A DNA stretch of 64,000 nucleotides. It comes from Eumeta japonica. Lineage: Eukaryota > Arthropoda > Insecta > Lepidoptera > Psychidae. Shown here piece after piece: positions 1 to 12,720 of the stretch; position 1 is the first letter of the stretch; each line of letters begins with the position of its first letter. Made by a program: the position numbers and the translations under genes. The stretch spans positions 121,690 to 185,689 of the forward strand of contig BGZK01001238.1 in NCBI GenBank assembly GCA_005406025.1, read 5' to 3'. The notes below the pieces were generated by a model that searched no databases, was not told the DNA's origin, and worked only from the letters and a program-made list of their open reading frames with translations.

Positions 1-1617
1 TTTTGAGTAGGTATAACTTACGTTATATACCAAGTCTACAATCTGTTTAAACTTCATAATACAATCAATTTATGTAAAAAATAATTGAAAATATGTAAGC
101 ACAATATGTAAATTATATTTTTTTTTATAGCTACCTTGCGGAATTCATATCTTTTTGCAATTAACCTAAAAAGTTCAATAGATAAATAGGTGTCTAGCAA
201 GTACGTTACTTTCTCACATTAATTTTTTGGAATTTCATAAATGCAATTTTTACATGAAACCAGCACTTAACTTTTCGTTATCAGCGCCCAGCAACTGATA
301 TGAAATAGAGAATAATTCAATAAGAAGACATACCATCAAAAGTTTACGACGACAAATCAAAATATCCACTTTTGTCACCACAACTGACATAATTGGACAC
401 AAAGATTTATGAACGTGTCATTTTACACGATCTGACCAGATCGATCTGTTACTTCTAAGAGACGTTTTCAGATATTTCTTCTATCATATATTTCCTGTTA
501 AAGGGATATCTCAAAAATAAAGCTAATCACGACGTGTTCACGTTTGCCGACGTCGAGGAACTAGAACCAGGTAATGAAATGAACCGGTCGCGTTACGGCT
601 GTTTAGAACGGTCGTCTTACATTCGAGATCCCGGTCCTCGATGCACACGACGACGATCTCGACCGAACACGGACGACGGCGTCAACAGCGAGAAGTAACT
701 GTACGACCGATCGTATATAACATCAGAATCGTACGCGGCCGCTACGAACCGCACACATTGGAAACTGGGACGAAGCTGTATTTCGAATTATTAATACATC
801 TAATACGCATGATCATCGTTATTAATGATCTCCTGGCAGGTTCTAAGCGAAGACATATAGATTTATGGTTTGTATGACTATTAATGAATTAGACATTTCT
901 GAAATTATATATATATATACTAGTTAGTAACTGTGGATAAATACACTTGTCAAAACCACAAGCAAAAATTTAATAGAATGTAGCTAAAAACTTATTCTTT
1001 GAGCAACTGCAATCGACATTAGAATTAGCATCAAGTAAACAGAGAAATTTAAGAGATCATTAATAACTCCCTAACTCTATTATACAATTATTATAACTTT
1101 GGCGTACACAAAAAATTATATCTAACGAGCAAATTACGATAGAGCGGTAACTAAGCACACCGGTGCACACCCAAGCGAGGCCGATGTTTTGTCCGTATGC
1201 GCGCGCGCGCGCTATTCTCGTCCGAGCGTCATGGCCAAGGTTGAATGCAATGAGATAACACATTTGGATTATAAATACTCGTATAACGGTGCCTGTGCGT
1301 CTGTCTAACTCTGCGGTAGTCGCACACGCAACATCATTACGAAAATTCAGTACGACAAAGGATATCTCACATTTCCAAAATAGAATAATCTTATTGTACA
1401 GTGTTAAGCAAATATGTAGCACCTGTGTGAGATCAGCATGTGTTCCTGTGCCTATGTCAGAATGAATGCGGCACGCACGAACTGTTTCGACATCGGTAAA
1501 GGTATTAGGCGGGGATTTGAAGCGACGTTTGAGCGTCAAAGCTCTTCAACGTATTCGTAGGTTAGTTAGTTAGTCTGAACCGTTTAAAGATAATGAACGT
1601 GAACGAAAAATTCGTAG
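1..1617. other. Intergenic; CpG-rich unique patch at 530-790
   Basis: I find no gene here. Most of it is AT-rich. About 530-790 keeps many CpG dinucleotides and is not visibly repetitive, so it could be a regulatory patch. Two microsatellites are present: an AT run at 905-919 and a GC run at 1199-1212. The ORFs that cross this stretch have no recognisable domain and no codon bias. Confidence 0.5.
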
Positions 1618-2869
1618 AGTAGGGTAGACTGGGTACGGTTGAAACAATTTGGCTTTTATCATTCATGGTATTGTTGTTTATAAACCGGGCGATGATGATA
1701 CGTCAAATTCAAGAGCGCGTTTATAACTGCGAAAAGGTTATACCATTTTAGTTCCTGGGATGTTAATTTTAGATTAATACAAAATTAAAAAAAAAGTTCG
1801 ATTTCTTTGAATCTTCTCCATGCCAGGGGCGGTTGAAACAGTGATTGGGATCAGTTGAAAAGCATACAAATAATAATAAATTTAACATTTTAACATGTTA
1901 TATACTAATTATAAACATAATTATAGCACTGTATGACAACATTAATCAGTCTTCAAGTTTTTAATACTCATAACAAATGTCCAATCAGCATTTGACGAGT
2001 AATAAACAATTAACACAAATAATAAAAATAATAATAATCAACAGTATTATTTAAAACAAAGCAAAATAAACGAAACTAATTTTAAGAATAAACGAAAAAC
2101 AAACATTTCTTGAATCAAATAGAAATTTAGCTTAGAGATCAATCTGAGTCGCGACTGTGGCAAATACAGTTAAGACCACCTTCTGCGCAGTTTTCGTTAG
2201 CCTACTGCTTACAACTGGTGCATTGAATCCACTTTTCTCCGGATATCCTCTCTAAATATAATGACTCGATGCATGCCGCTTTTGTAAATATCTCAGGAGA
2301 GAACAGTGGTTAATTCCATGCTCGTCCGCCGTTTTTCGAAGTGAATCTCCAGCTTTAACCTCATTATATGCATCTTTGTACCTCGACAAGTCACTCTGCC
2401 CTCTGGAAGTATGTTTTACACGAACTCTCGGTATCTATAAAACAAGAAAAAATAATATATTTACTGTTTCAACCGTACTCACAAAAATTGTTTTAACCGT
2501 CGCTAACCCCGCCTTTAGCACAAGACCGTATATAAAAATGGTACGACCAATAACACATTAAGATTACTTATTATTCCCTATTCGACAACCTTCATAAAAA
2601 TCACATACACGTACTCGATACTTTGACTTAAATAAAACACACGATAATATCATAAATATCAGAAAAAAATACTTACTTTTGGGTTATTAATACGATCTCC
2701 TGTACACAAGAACACTGCGCACAGAACGTCGCATCATTGAGATACGTGTTCGGACCTGTCATCCGCTTCGTTCTCCCCTTGCGCCCCTCCCTCTCCTCGT
2801 AATCATTAGCGAGATATTTCGTTTGGTTCCAACCGCCCTTTGTTTCAACCGTACCCAGGCTACCCTACT
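1618..2869 (-). mobile_element. pogo-type (Tc1/mariner superfamily) DNA transposon, internally deleted
   Basis: The ends form an inverted repeat of about 30 bp with one mismatch (1618-1647 and 2840-2869), starting AGTAGGGTAG and running into GGTACGGTTGAAACAA. A TA follows the right end (2870-2871) and lies one base before the left end (1615-1616), as expected for TA-targeting elements with a one-base slip. The motif GGTTGAAAC recurs inside each end (near 1829 on the left, and near 2463 and 2826 in reverse), like subterminal transposase-binding repeats. The minus-strand coding remnant is a pipsqueak-type HTH. At about 1.25 kb the element is too short for a full pogo transposase, and no DDE domain is visible. 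Confidence 0.8.
2132..2434 (-). pseudogene. pogo-like transposase, N-terminal pipsqueak HTH exon remnant
   Basis: Read on the minus strand from 2434, the frame gives a basic start (RVRVKHTSRGQSDLSRY) and then a helix-turn-helix segment with DAYNEVKAGDSLRKTADEHG and INHCSLLRYLQK. This is the pattern of the psq/CENP-B-like DNA-binding domain at the start of pogo and Tigger transposases. Just upstream is a pyrimidine-rich TTCTTGTTTTATAG, a good 3' splice site, so this looks like an exon. One in-frame stop follows the HTH, and the frame ends at 2132. The DDE nuclease domain is absent, so the copy cannot move by itself. The family call rests on the HTH and on the TA-flanked ends. Confidence 0.7.
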
Positions 2870-4149
2870 TATGGAATGCCAGCAATGGAATGATGTGACG
2901 ATAAAGTAATTGTTGCACTGTCGACGTATGAATCACCAGAACAAAATGACAACGAAAATAACTGATTCCGTCAAGAAAAGAAGAATGAAAAGAAAGTCAT
3001 GATGTGCGAAAGAAATAAAAGAATACACATTATGCGGTTGTTTATAAATGACAGTATAAATAGGGTAATTTCAATTTGAAAAAACCTTTAAGTGGTTTGA
3101 CAATATGAAAAGTATCAACGAAGGTAAACTGACGAAGAAAAAATATGCACAGCAAAAGTGTATAAAAGATTGACAAGGAGCGAACTAGAATAACTTTTGC
3201 TGAGAAAATTGAAAACATATTAATGAAAGGTTAAATTTAAAGCATCTGAAACGGACTAACTTAAATTGAAGAATTAATGAATATTAAAATTTAAATTTAA
3301 ATTACAATGAAGTGAAAAAGATCTGTAAAAATTGTACTAATTAGGACATGTGTTCTCTACTTACCCGTGCGAAAATTGTGCGCGTCAGTTTATATTACGT
3401 TTACAATGCACAAAACATTCCTAGCTTACTATTGTAAACCGATCGCTATTCTGACATCCTGGGCTATCGAATTGTAAACTAATCGCGATGGTTTGCCTTT
3501 TTGACGCCCTAAAGCGCAACAAAGCAATCGGTTGGTTTGTTATTGTGAAAGCTTAATTTAAATGGCAAGTCGACCGGAAAGGGTCTTCGCCTAATAAACG
3601 ACTCGGAGAAAGACGCCCTTTTATCAAATGGATGAAGGTAAAATCTGTTATAAACAACGAACCAGCGGAAATTAATTCGATCATGATTAAATGAAATCTA
3701 TTTCGATTTAGTCTTGATTGAATTCGAAGGTAAAAAGAGACGAAATGTCACCGGCGTCAAAGGCCACAAGTGGCTGTAGGCAGCCTTCAAAGGAGAGAGA
3801 GCATTTAAATCTAATTTGAAGGGGCCATTCAACTGCCGACAAATGATATTATAAGACATTTCAGCTTCGGACTAATAATAATGTCGGATTAAGATTCCGA
3901 TTTGACATTAAAACATGCAGATTGTTGGAACCGTTCATCGAGTTCCAAGTCGATATAAGGCATCTACTCTAAGGTTTAAGTAGTATTTTATTTTTAAATC
4001 GTACAATTAACGATTTTACAATTACTATGTCTATTATCCACGCATATAATAAATAGAGAAAAAAATCTGGGTACATTAAAAATATTTTATTAAATCTGTT
4101 CTAGGAGATACTGGAAATGTTCACAGAATACATTTCAACAGTTTTTAGA
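2870..4149. other. Intergenic, no gene seen
   Basis: AT-rich sequence without a supported gene. A short imperfect direct repeat (ATTGTAAAC followed by YRATCGC) occurs at about 3432-3450 and 3471-3490. The stretch 3355-3640 is less AT-rich and shows no known repeat. Confidence 0.5.
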
Positions 4150-4457
4150 ATTTTCGTCTGTCTGTGAATTTGTTCGCGAACTCAGCAAAAACTACTTACT
4201 GAATAGAAATTTATACAATTTGGTATGGTAATAGTTTGTATCTCGGAGTTACTTTTTAACCCGTTTCGCTATTTTTTTTACACTATGTATACGGAACCGA
4301 AATCTACATCAAAACAGGAATCAGAATCAAAACCGGGGCCAGGAGAGGAGTCGAAAGCAGGAACAAGATCGGGATCATGGTTGACAGTGCGGTCAGTCGA
4401 TATGAAAAATGAATTCATTCTATGTCTACGCGGGTGGAGCTGCGGGCGAAAACTAGT
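4150..4457 (-). repeat. Dispersed lepidopteran repeat, CTAGT/CCGCGGG-tailed family (copy A1)
   Basis: This starts with text typical of the family (a TCTGTCTGTGAATTTG stretch, an 'AAAAACTACT' run and TTTGGTATGGTAATAGTTTG). It continues with an irregular purine-strand polymer made of GGAATC/GGGATC/GAAACC-like hexamers (about 4297-4380). It closes with a GC-rich tail, GGAGCTGCGGGCGAAAACTAGT, at 4436-4457. The tail and hexamer polymer recur in at least five other places in this window. I know this sequence type as a common non-coding interspersed repeat in Lepidoptera, but I cannot assign its transposon class. Confidence 0.65.
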
Positions 4458-4539
4458 TCCGTAACAAACTGGAATCTCATCATTTCGGTGTCAGTTTCTT
4501 CGTTGCAGTAATTCTCCAAGCACAATGAAACCTCATGAA

Positions 4540-4730
4540 GCAGTTAAAATCGGGGGATGACGGAGCGCTGTCTTCGAAACAAATAATGTCAGGTTCGAAT
4601 CTTGACCACGACGGGCGAATCGATCTGTGAGTTTTCAACTTGGGTCAAACTCAAAACCAATCGTTCCGTGTCTCGAAGTTGTCGTTTAACCGTCAATCTC
4701 ATCAGCATAACATTCGTTTTAAAGTACCAG
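4540..4730 (+). repeat. SINE-like fragment, tRNA-derived head
   Basis: A B-box-like GGTTCGAATCT at 4592-4602 lies about 70 bp upstream of a degraded core beginning CCGTGTCTCGAAG at about 4666. The same order of B-box and core is seen at 11418-11660 and 38172-38460, which supports one SINE family. This is the most decayed of the three copies. Confidence 0.45.
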
Positions 4731-6439
4731 ACAATCAACGCATTTATCAAAAAAATATTCAGATCAATGTTATGAAAGGGAATTAAAAATGTTCAAAATT
4801 GTATTATTAAAATGTTTTTCCACCATGTTATCGAAGTACAAAAATGCGGGCGAAAACAGCAGACATATATGCGCCGCGCTGACATCCGAAAATACCGCTT
4901 CGCCGATGCGAGAATGGCTTCCAGATATATACGGGCGCGCTAGAAGCTTATCTGCATGCATAGGCATATTAACATTGCATTCAAATAGATTTACCTCATA
5001 TTTCGTATCTACGATTTAAATTGGATCCATTTGCTGTATAGTCCGTAAATGGAGCGTGGCAATCAGCGGTATTTCAAGTTTTAAGCATATAAAGTAAATA
5101 CAATTATCTATTTGTGGAAAGAATATATCTAACTCAGAGTATTATGTTTCCAAAAATACTCTTTATATTGAACCGATTTCGAAAATTCTCTTATATTTTA
5201 CTTAATAAATTTACAATATTAGGAAATAGAATATTTCTAGTCTATTTCCTGAATTTTATAAAATTGCTACAGTTTATTACAAACCATTAAAAAAAATTAA
5301 GTCGTAAACCTGTGTTATTTCAGATATTCCTCCCCTTATCTAGATTCTAGATGAAGGAAATTTCAGACATTGCGTGTACCTGATTAATAAAATAAAATAC
5401 AAATCACCGCGGGAGCGTCATCACCTCCATAACCCCCCTTTGATCCACCCTTGCCGTACATTTTGTTTATATGCATATGTAATGGTTTCTAAATTTATGT
5501 CTCATGTAATATTTTTTAAAAAAGCCCTGACAATGTTATTCGCATCAAAACAATCACGTAATATACGTAATCAATAAATAATTCTTGAAATATATAATAA
5601 ACTTCTGTTAGACGCCCCACCTCTATTCTTACACCAGCGCAGATTTCTACACCACGAATATATTGCTTTCGCGGCCACACGCCAGATTCTGGACTGTGAT
5701 AGTCGAAGCCCTCTGACCAACGTGGAGATTGTCAATTAAGATGTTAAAGCATTTTTTTTTTGTATTGGCATCGTCTCGCTAAATAAAGGGAAGTCATTTT
5801 CAACGATATTGGCATTCTCGGTGTCCTTTTCACAAAGGAAATTCTGACAAATAATAAATGATTGTAAGTGGGCGGTGACTTTTGGAGCTGGACGAACACT
5901 CGGAACGATTTCAATCGTAATGTCAACTACGTTGAAATTCAACGTCTGTTTCGCAAAATTGGAGATCGCCGAGGAAACCAATTTAGGTAACAAAACACTT
6001 TTTTAAGAAAGAGGCTCCGTACGATGGATATGTTACTTATAATGTTTTTTTTTAAATTCGATTCAAATTTGTTTGCGGTAATTTAAACAACTGCAAATAT
6101 AAGGGTTTGTACGCACAATATTCAGAGATTTACTGTTATTTTAGAACCCATAGGTTCCTTATAAGTGTTCCTGTAATCCATAAGTATATAAGTAAAGAAC
6201 TATTTTTTACATTTATTTCAAAATTTTAGGCTAAGCAATTACGGAGATGAGTAACGAATGGTTGACTTTCATATTAAATAATAAAACTATTTATTTTAAA
6301 CATATTAACAAAAATATAAAATACAACAAAGACAAATTTGAAACTTCTTTAACAACTTCTTTCTTTTGATATGATATGATATGTTAGCAAAACTTTTTCT
6401 TTTAAATTTCTAATTTGATCCCCAAAAGTGACCGCCATA
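4731..6439. other. Intergenic; one weak minus-strand open frame at 5736-5993
   Basis: AT-rich. The frame at 5736-5993 (-) lacks an ATG (it opens at a TTG, with a stop a few codons upstream). It has a balanced amino-acid composition but no recognisable motif and no clear splice sites. I do not call it a gene. Overlapping frames on both strands at 4770-5019 contradict each other and look like chance. Confidence 0.4.
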
Positions 6440-6610
6440 TTAAAAATTTATTTCATTACGTTATTTGTTCATATATGGGTCGCAAAAATTTATATGTGCA
6501 CGACAAAATCGGTCCAGTATATTCGGAACAAATTAACTGACAGACGGACAGACAAACGAAAACACACACGAGAAATTTTATAAAGTTTAAGTTTTTTCAT
6601 TGGGACGTTC
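6440..6610 (+). repeat. Tail fragment of the CAGACAGACAGAC...CCTAAAA repeat family (B)
   Basis: The order 'AAATCGGTCCAG', 'CAGACGGACAGACAAACG' and finally 'CGAAATCCTAAAAATAA' matches the tail of the better preserved copy at 36536-37298, whose end is CGGAACCCTAAAAAG. The fragment is diverged and lacks the GTCGGACT head. Confidence 0.45.
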
Positions 6611-8089
6611 GAAATCCTAAAAATAAAATAATAACATAATACAATAATATGAAGAACAATAACATGGCATTAAGTTCAATAAACAGCATCAACTACACAA
6701 AACAGACCAAGACTATGTTGATCTTGTTCAAAAGTAGTTAGAAAGGGTTGCTTATTTGCTACAAATAAAAAAAAAGCGTTGTTTTAATGTAAAACACGAA
6801 CGTGAAAGGTTCGAGATCAAAGTATTAATATCTAGATGAGTTTTGTTCAAAGGTAATTCCGAGAGTAATTTGTTCCGAGTCGTGGCCTAATGTTGAAGAA
6901 ATATTTTTCATTAAACCCGTAAGCCTCGTGGTCTCGACAAAGTTTTAGACATACCTCGAAGAAAATAAAATTGTTTTTTTTTATTAGCGAGACTCGGTAT
7001 TAATTTATGCAATGGGTACATCGTAAATATTACCTTTTAAACAACATTGTGCCTTTTAGGTTAATCGGAATATAAATGTATACAACCCATTGAAAAAGAA
7101 GCGAGTAATTTGTATGTAAGTAATTTGTATTTGCGAAACTGAATTCCCCAGAGCACACAGCACACGCGCCGACACGTAGGTACTTCGGTGATTAATACAC
7201 AATCAAACTTGGCTTTCGTACAACATTGAATTCCTATATAAACCATCTCTTGCTATTTTACAATATTTGCATATTAAAAAAACCATATGAACAATTAACT
7301 ATTACAATTAAACATTTTAAGTTTTTAGAATCAACCGATTTTCTAGAAAAAGACCAACCACGACAGAGAGGCAACGAAGTATTCGCATAAGCATACAATT
7401 TTTTCTTTCATTTCTACTACGAAACGACTAAAATACATATGTACGTATAAAAATGAATTTAATTCGATCACAAATTCACCATCTGGTGATACAACATATG
7501 GTTTGCACATGACGCGCACTTACATGGAAAAACGGCACAGTCCGAAGTTAACGACCTTACGCTCGATACGAGCGGCCGCACACGGATTCGCTCACCGAAA
7601 AAAAAAAGCATAAGTCCGCCATGTAATTTGCATTTATTTTTTTTTATTGATGACTCTCACATCGAAATGATGGTGCGGTTTTTTAAATTTTCTCTTAAAA
7701 ATATGTAAATGGGTACATAGTGAAGAAATATGCATTTGTGTGTTAGATTTATGTGCCAGTCAGTCGCGCCAACCTAACGCTTAAAGTAATAAATTTGATG
7801 CTAAGAAATTTTGTCTTGTAATCTGTGATTTCTAAAATTGAGTAGGGTTAAAAATATGCGGCCGACCACAAAAATCATATCTCGTTTCAATTTCAAAACT
7901 TAAACAAAGTACATAATATACAAGGCAGACTAATCATATTGGAGTTTAAAATTCTCATATCAAACACAACTAATATATATTGTACGAGGTATTTTTGAGC
8001 GGAAGGGATTTCAAATAATTTTTTTAGTAATCCGCGTGTGTTTGTATGACTGATCCTAAGCGCCAAACACACCGAACAAACCTAAATGG
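6611..8089. other. Intergenic, no gene seen
   Basis: AT-rich sequence with scattered CpGs near 7500-7600. I found no repeat family, RNA gene or coding segment. Confidence 0.5.
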
Positions 8090-8165
8090 AATTCTATTCG
8101 AAATCGTAATCGGAACGGAAGCGGAGGTGAAACGGAAATAGGGAATAAAAACGGAAACAGAAGAC
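8090..8165 (+). repeat. Purine-strand hexamer-like low complexity (family A remnant)
   Basis: Irregular GGAAT/CGGAA/CGTAATCGG units resemble the polymer inside the CTAGT-tailed repeats, but neither the GC-rich tail nor the head is present. Confidence 0.4.
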
Positions 8166-8310
8166 CGACTACCGTCCGACAACGTTCTATCTTTAAAATT
8201 ATAAAAGATCGACCATCGAGAGAGAAGCGACGAATCGGATCGCTGTAAAGGCTTAGTTACACGATATACATAATTACACACCTCCCATTTCGCAAAGACA
8301 AAGTATCAAT

Positions 8311-8640
8311 TTACACGAGCGAATTAGTAGCGGCGGGACCGCGCCTATGAATTTCGGCGTCGATATAATTACATCGGGACGTGTAAGAAGAAGGGCACGT
8401 TTCATTTCTCGGCGCACATCGATTTTTGCTTTCGTGCAATCGATTTAAATGTTCTGTGTCGCGGCAGGTGATATAAGCCGTTAACAGAGTTTCAGACGTC
8501 GTATTAAGCTGTGGAAGGCCTTCGTCGTGTAAACAAACATCATGCTTGAATTTCACTCGACACAAGAGCAAGAAGAGTATAAGCAAACACAACGGTTTTC
8601 TGTTTACATCGTTATATTTACCTAACGTACGAGATGTCTC
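8311..8640 (-). other. CpG-rich open frame of uncertain status
   Basis: A minus-strand frame stays open for about 110 codons and ends at 8311. It contains a hydrophobic stretch (LCLLILFLLLC) followed by a Cys/Asn/Arg-rich part. There is no ATG before the hydrophobic stretch (the first codon of the reported frame is TTG), and no convincing splice acceptor was found. It could be an internal exon of a secreted protein or a chance frame in a CpG-rich patch. I cannot decide from sequence alone. Confidence 0.2.
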
Positions 8641-9539
8641 GAGAGACAGAACAAAAATATTGTATTAATCGATTGAGATTTATTCCTGACTTCAGATAAA
8701 TAATATGCTTCATACCCAAAGTACAGTAAATTACAAAGGATATCGACGATGTCCTTTGCAATTTAGGCCAAAACTAATGGTTTTACAAAATTTACTTTCT
8801 TTACTATGTTTTTGTTTGTTTTAAGTGATGCAGTGATAAACTATTAATTTGACGTGGAGGGTAGCGCTCCGCAAACCGCGGTACTGCATATTAAAAGAGA
8901 CGCGCGTCTGCATATTTTTAAAAGTCATACGCGACAAAAGAGTATTCTATTTCGTTTAAAATATAAATTAGGATTCATATCAAAAAATGTCACTGACATT
9001 TTGAAGTGTTCGTATAGACTAAATCTACGTAGAAAATTTGAAGGCTTAAGTCGGTTCCATTTACATGAAAAATGTAAATCTCTCTTTTTAAAGAGATAAG
9101 TTTGATATTTTTTCTCTATTACAGAAGTTAATATGTCGTGTAACGGCAACTGACAAATTAAAGTCAATAAGATGAAAAATCGGATCACCAAAGATCTGTT
9201 TCAAATGTTTTGATTTTCTGAGAAAAATCGAGATCCCTATAGAGATGTTATGGTGTTATAACACCAGAATTTCGAATTTGTCACGTATATTTGGTTGCTA
9301 CTCGGTATTCGGCTTATTCGGCTACTTTTTTAATATTCGATAATAAGTAATTTCGATATGTTTTATTATAAAAAATTATAACATTTTATACTTAAAATCT
9401 ATTAATGGTAAGATGCGACGAATGACAACATTTTCAGCATTTGTTGACAGCGAACCATTGCACTTTCTCTCGTAAACTATACCTGCTTCGAGAAAAGCTT
9501 TTCATTCTATATACTGTTGCTAGAAGATGGATATGTGGT
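8641..9539. other. Intergenic, no gene seen
   Basis: AT-rich. Frames at 8854-9191 open on opposite strands over the same bases and show no domain. Confidence 0.5.
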
Positions 9540-9775
9540 TAATGTCAAAATCAATTGTGGAATCTAAATTAGAATCAAGAGCGTGAGCGGAATCAAAATA
9601 GAATCGGAATCTCTTAAGATCAAAACTGGAGACGGAGTAAAATTCGGGACCGCGATAGGAATCGAGAATGAAAGAAATTGACGTCGGGAGCAGGGTCGGG
9701 ACAGGAATCCAGAAAGGCAAGATGACGGTATCAATTTTATGTCTATGCGGCTGGAACCGCGGACAAAATCTAATG
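9540..9775 (-). repeat. CTAGT/CCGCGGG-tailed repeat, copy A2
   Basis: An irregular polymer of GGAATC/AGAATC/GGGACC units (about 9560-9720) is followed by TATGCGGCTGGAACCGCGG and ACAAAATCTAATG. This is the same order as in the copies at 4457 and 30016. The final CTAGT is mutated to CTAAT. Confidence 0.6.
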
Positions 9776-11417
9776 TACATAAAAAGTTATTTTTTACAAG
9801 TAGGCAAGATAACTTGCTGGTTTACTAGATGGTAATTTGGTATAGGTTCACGGTTAAATCAAACGAATAAATTTGTTATCTTTAAATTAACTCGAGCGTA
9901 GGATCCTGTACAAATTTTAGGTCTCGTGACGAGAGCGACCCGAGCAATGGTTTGCGTAAAACCCTGCCGGCTCGATGGTTTCCCTGCATGCACAAGATAC
10001 GATATTTATTGCGGATTTACAAAATTATATAGCATATATTAATAAAAACACACAAGTAATTCATAAATGTTTACTAACAAATTGAATTATTTTGGAGATC
10101 CTATGTGAAAGAACAATCAAGCAAAAAGCACACAATTCAAACGCAATCAAGTTTGCTCGAAAAGCCGAAGCGTGCGGATAAAATACGAGACCGAGAGCAG
10201 AGAGAAAAATTGCATGCTCGCACACAACACTACTAAAATGTTATAGATGTTCTAAAAATATACAGGCAATATAGCGTGTCTCAGTATTATCAAGCCAATA
10301 GAGGTTATTTAATTGCATCAATTATTACAGCATCAATTACCAAAGTTAGTGGTGGTATATGAGGGTATTTCGTTATCCTCATTAAAGGTACTATCCGTTT
10401 TGACTTAGAATAGTTCGTTAGGAATGAATAGAGATTAATAACCTAAACCGACGCCAGGATTTGACTACTTATCAACAATTGAGACGCAGTACTGCCATTT
10501 AAATGTATTTTATATCATATGCCTGTATGCGTGTTATTATTATTACTTGAAAAATCTCAATAACATTGTATTTATAGTATAATATGGTATAGCATAGTAT
10601 TTATTACAAGCGGAGTAAACTGATAGCAAACCGTAAGGTTTCTTTTGAAAGAATTTATTCAGCAAAGGCTTAAATTATGTCGAAACTTTAGGTAATCGCT
10701 TTTGTCGGTAGAAGGCGTGTTAGTGTGTGATCTAAATGGCCATCGACTAATGGCTGATTAATCAGAACAAAGGGCTACACTCGACTTGAAAGGATACAGG
10801 AGCAGCTTTTATTGAGCTAAATGTTCTGCATGCACTTTCATATTTACAAAGCGATTCATTGGTGTTTGTTAAAAAATCCATGAGTCGATTGCATATCTAG
10901 TTTGGTATAATTTACACCTCTAGTGTACTGATTTTTTAAGGTAATAGCAATTTCTAGATTTGCTTTTTAAAACAAATAGTTCAAAAAGTAAAAATGCGAC
11001 TCAATGCACGCTATTTGTTTGGTTATTTTAAAAGGTTTTTTTTTTAAATGAAAAACGGTATAATAACTTTGTTTTCAGACAATATTTTAAAAGACCTATT
11101 TGCCGACATTTCAATCATTAGAGACAGTTAACTACTATTATATTATTTATCAGCTCCAACATTGGGCTAAGAACCCTCCAATTTGATATTCTTTGTAATT
11201 TTCACACTTCAATGACCCTCGTTAGAACTGTTGAGAATTAGGACGAGCCTATTGACGCGCATCATGAACTTCGGACAACGTGCTTCAATATCTCCAGAGC
11301 GCTACAAAAGAACAATCTTATCAAATAAAATAAATATATTACTTTGCATCATATATCCAAGTAAAAAAGACAGTGAATTCTACTTCACAATTTGATTTGA
11401 TTACACAATTAAAACGT
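9776..11417. other. Intergenic, no gene seen
   Basis: AT-rich sequence with no gene, RNA gene or recognisable transposon. Confidence 0.5.
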
Positions 11418-11660
11418 GTCGCGATGGTAACCACGCTGTCAAGAACATGTCTTCGCACTAAGAGGCAAACCGGCTTCAAACCCGGCGCCTAGATTCGAAT
11501 CCTGATAACGAACGGCAGATTGACCTACGAGATTTTAATTTGTACCAAATCAATCCACTCGCTCCGTGCCTCAGAGAGCACGTTAATCTTGACATCTTGG
11601 ATGTTGTCATAAAAACGGTCGTTCGCAACTTTCGACCGGGGTTGAACCAGCATGGGGGAT
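11418..11660 (+). repeat. tRNA-derived SINE copy
   Basis: A B-box-like GATTCGAATCCT occurs at 11492-11503. The downstream core CCGTGCCTCAGAGAGCACG (from 11563) matches the 38303 copy closely, and is followed by GTTGTCAT and AACGGTCGTT in both. The A box is degraded. The two copies share the order of blocks over about 200 bp. Confidence 0.65.
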
Positions 11661-11669
11661 TTAAAGGTC

Positions 11670-11785
11670 ACTCTCAATCTCAAAAGCTCTAAGTCAAAAC
11701 TCAATCTCTCAATCTCGAAAGCTCTAAGTCAAAATTGAATTTCAAAGTCACAACTCAATCTTAAAAGCCTTCAATCTGAAATACA
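11670..11785. repeat. Short imperfect tandem repeat, unit about 27-34 bp
   Basis: Units with CTCAATCTC, AAAGCTCT and AAGTCAAAA repeat three to four times directly after the SINE copy. The position suggests a SINE-tail expansion or a local minisatellite. Confidence 0.6.
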
Positions 11786-12445
11786 AATATTTGGGACGTC
11801 ATGCATCAGTGGGGTAACTATTATACAAAAACACGTTTGTCGATTGACGTGTTTTGGGGAAGCTTATTCAAAATGTACATGCTCACTCATCGCAACATGC
11901 GAACTACGTTCTCGACCGACAATATCTTCTTTCATTTTACTGACAATAGGATTTTCATGGTAATTTTTTAAATTTCGAAAGCAAAATAACACTCAATTTT
12001 CATCGCGCACTTATACTTTAATTCGCCCGCTCCTTCTTCTACAATCGCATCTCGGATCCGCTGAAAGTTCGATATACATTTCTAGTAATTATAATCTTAT
12101 AATCTTACGCCGCGTTATTTCGTGGTGTCCTATAATTTTAATTTTATACGAACACCGCTTAGACTTAAATTCATCGCGACAGGTAATGCAGTGTCTGCTC
12201 GCGCTCGGACCTAAATATTACTCCACGGTTTAATCGTTCGCCGGGCGGGTAGCTCGCAGCGCCCCCTCTCGAGGCAGCCCAAATTCCTCCCCGCTGCCTC
12301 AAGGTCCTATCCTTATTCTCGAGCGTGCTCACCACACTTGAAGCGCTCTCTATAATTACACTTTGTTACTGTAAGCTTTCAAAATTCTTTTAAGCTGGTA
12401 TTAAAATTATTATTAAGGTTCGGTTATTATAGAGATTTAAGGATG
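11786..12445. other. Intergenic; CpG-rich patch 12000-12330
   Basis: No gene seen. About 12000-12330 is rich in CpG and non-repetitive, for instance CCGGGCGGGTAGCTCGC near 12241. It could be a promoter or enhancer, but there is no adjoining coding exon. Confidence 0.35.
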
Positions 12446-12720
12446 ACTAGCTGTCGTCCGCGGCTCTGCCTGGATGGATGTAGATAGAATGAATACCTTC
12501 GTCAGAGATTGTGATCGAAAGAGAGATAGCTCGATATCATTGAGCGATCTCTCTTACAATCGCCATTCCTTTCTAGATCCATTTCAGTTTTAGTTACACT
12601 GCCTCTTCCGATTTCGATCTATTTCAATGCAATCTCAATCCGACTCCCGATGTTACTCCTTACCCACCCCTCTATTTCAATCCCGGTTTTGCACTGAAAC
12701 CTCTACGCCAATCACAAGCA
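12446..12720 (+). repeat. CTAGT/CCGCGGG-tailed repeat, copy A6 (opposite orientation)
   Basis: It opens with GACTAGCTGTCGTCCGCGG, the reverse complement of the family tail. It runs into a polymer of pyrimidine-strand units (GATTTCGAT, CAATCTCAATCC, TCAATCCCGG). The orientation is opposite to the copies at 4457, 9775 and 30016. Confidence 0.6.

Noticed and set aside
641..877. 78-codon plus-strand ORF in a CpG-rich patch
   Set aside because: Start inside Arg-rich text, no domain, no splice signals. The patch is noted only as possible regulatory DNA.
5736..5993. 85-codon minus-strand ORF with ordinary composition
   Set aside because: It has no ATG (TTG start), a stop just upstream, no splice sites and no motif. 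It is too weak to call a gene.
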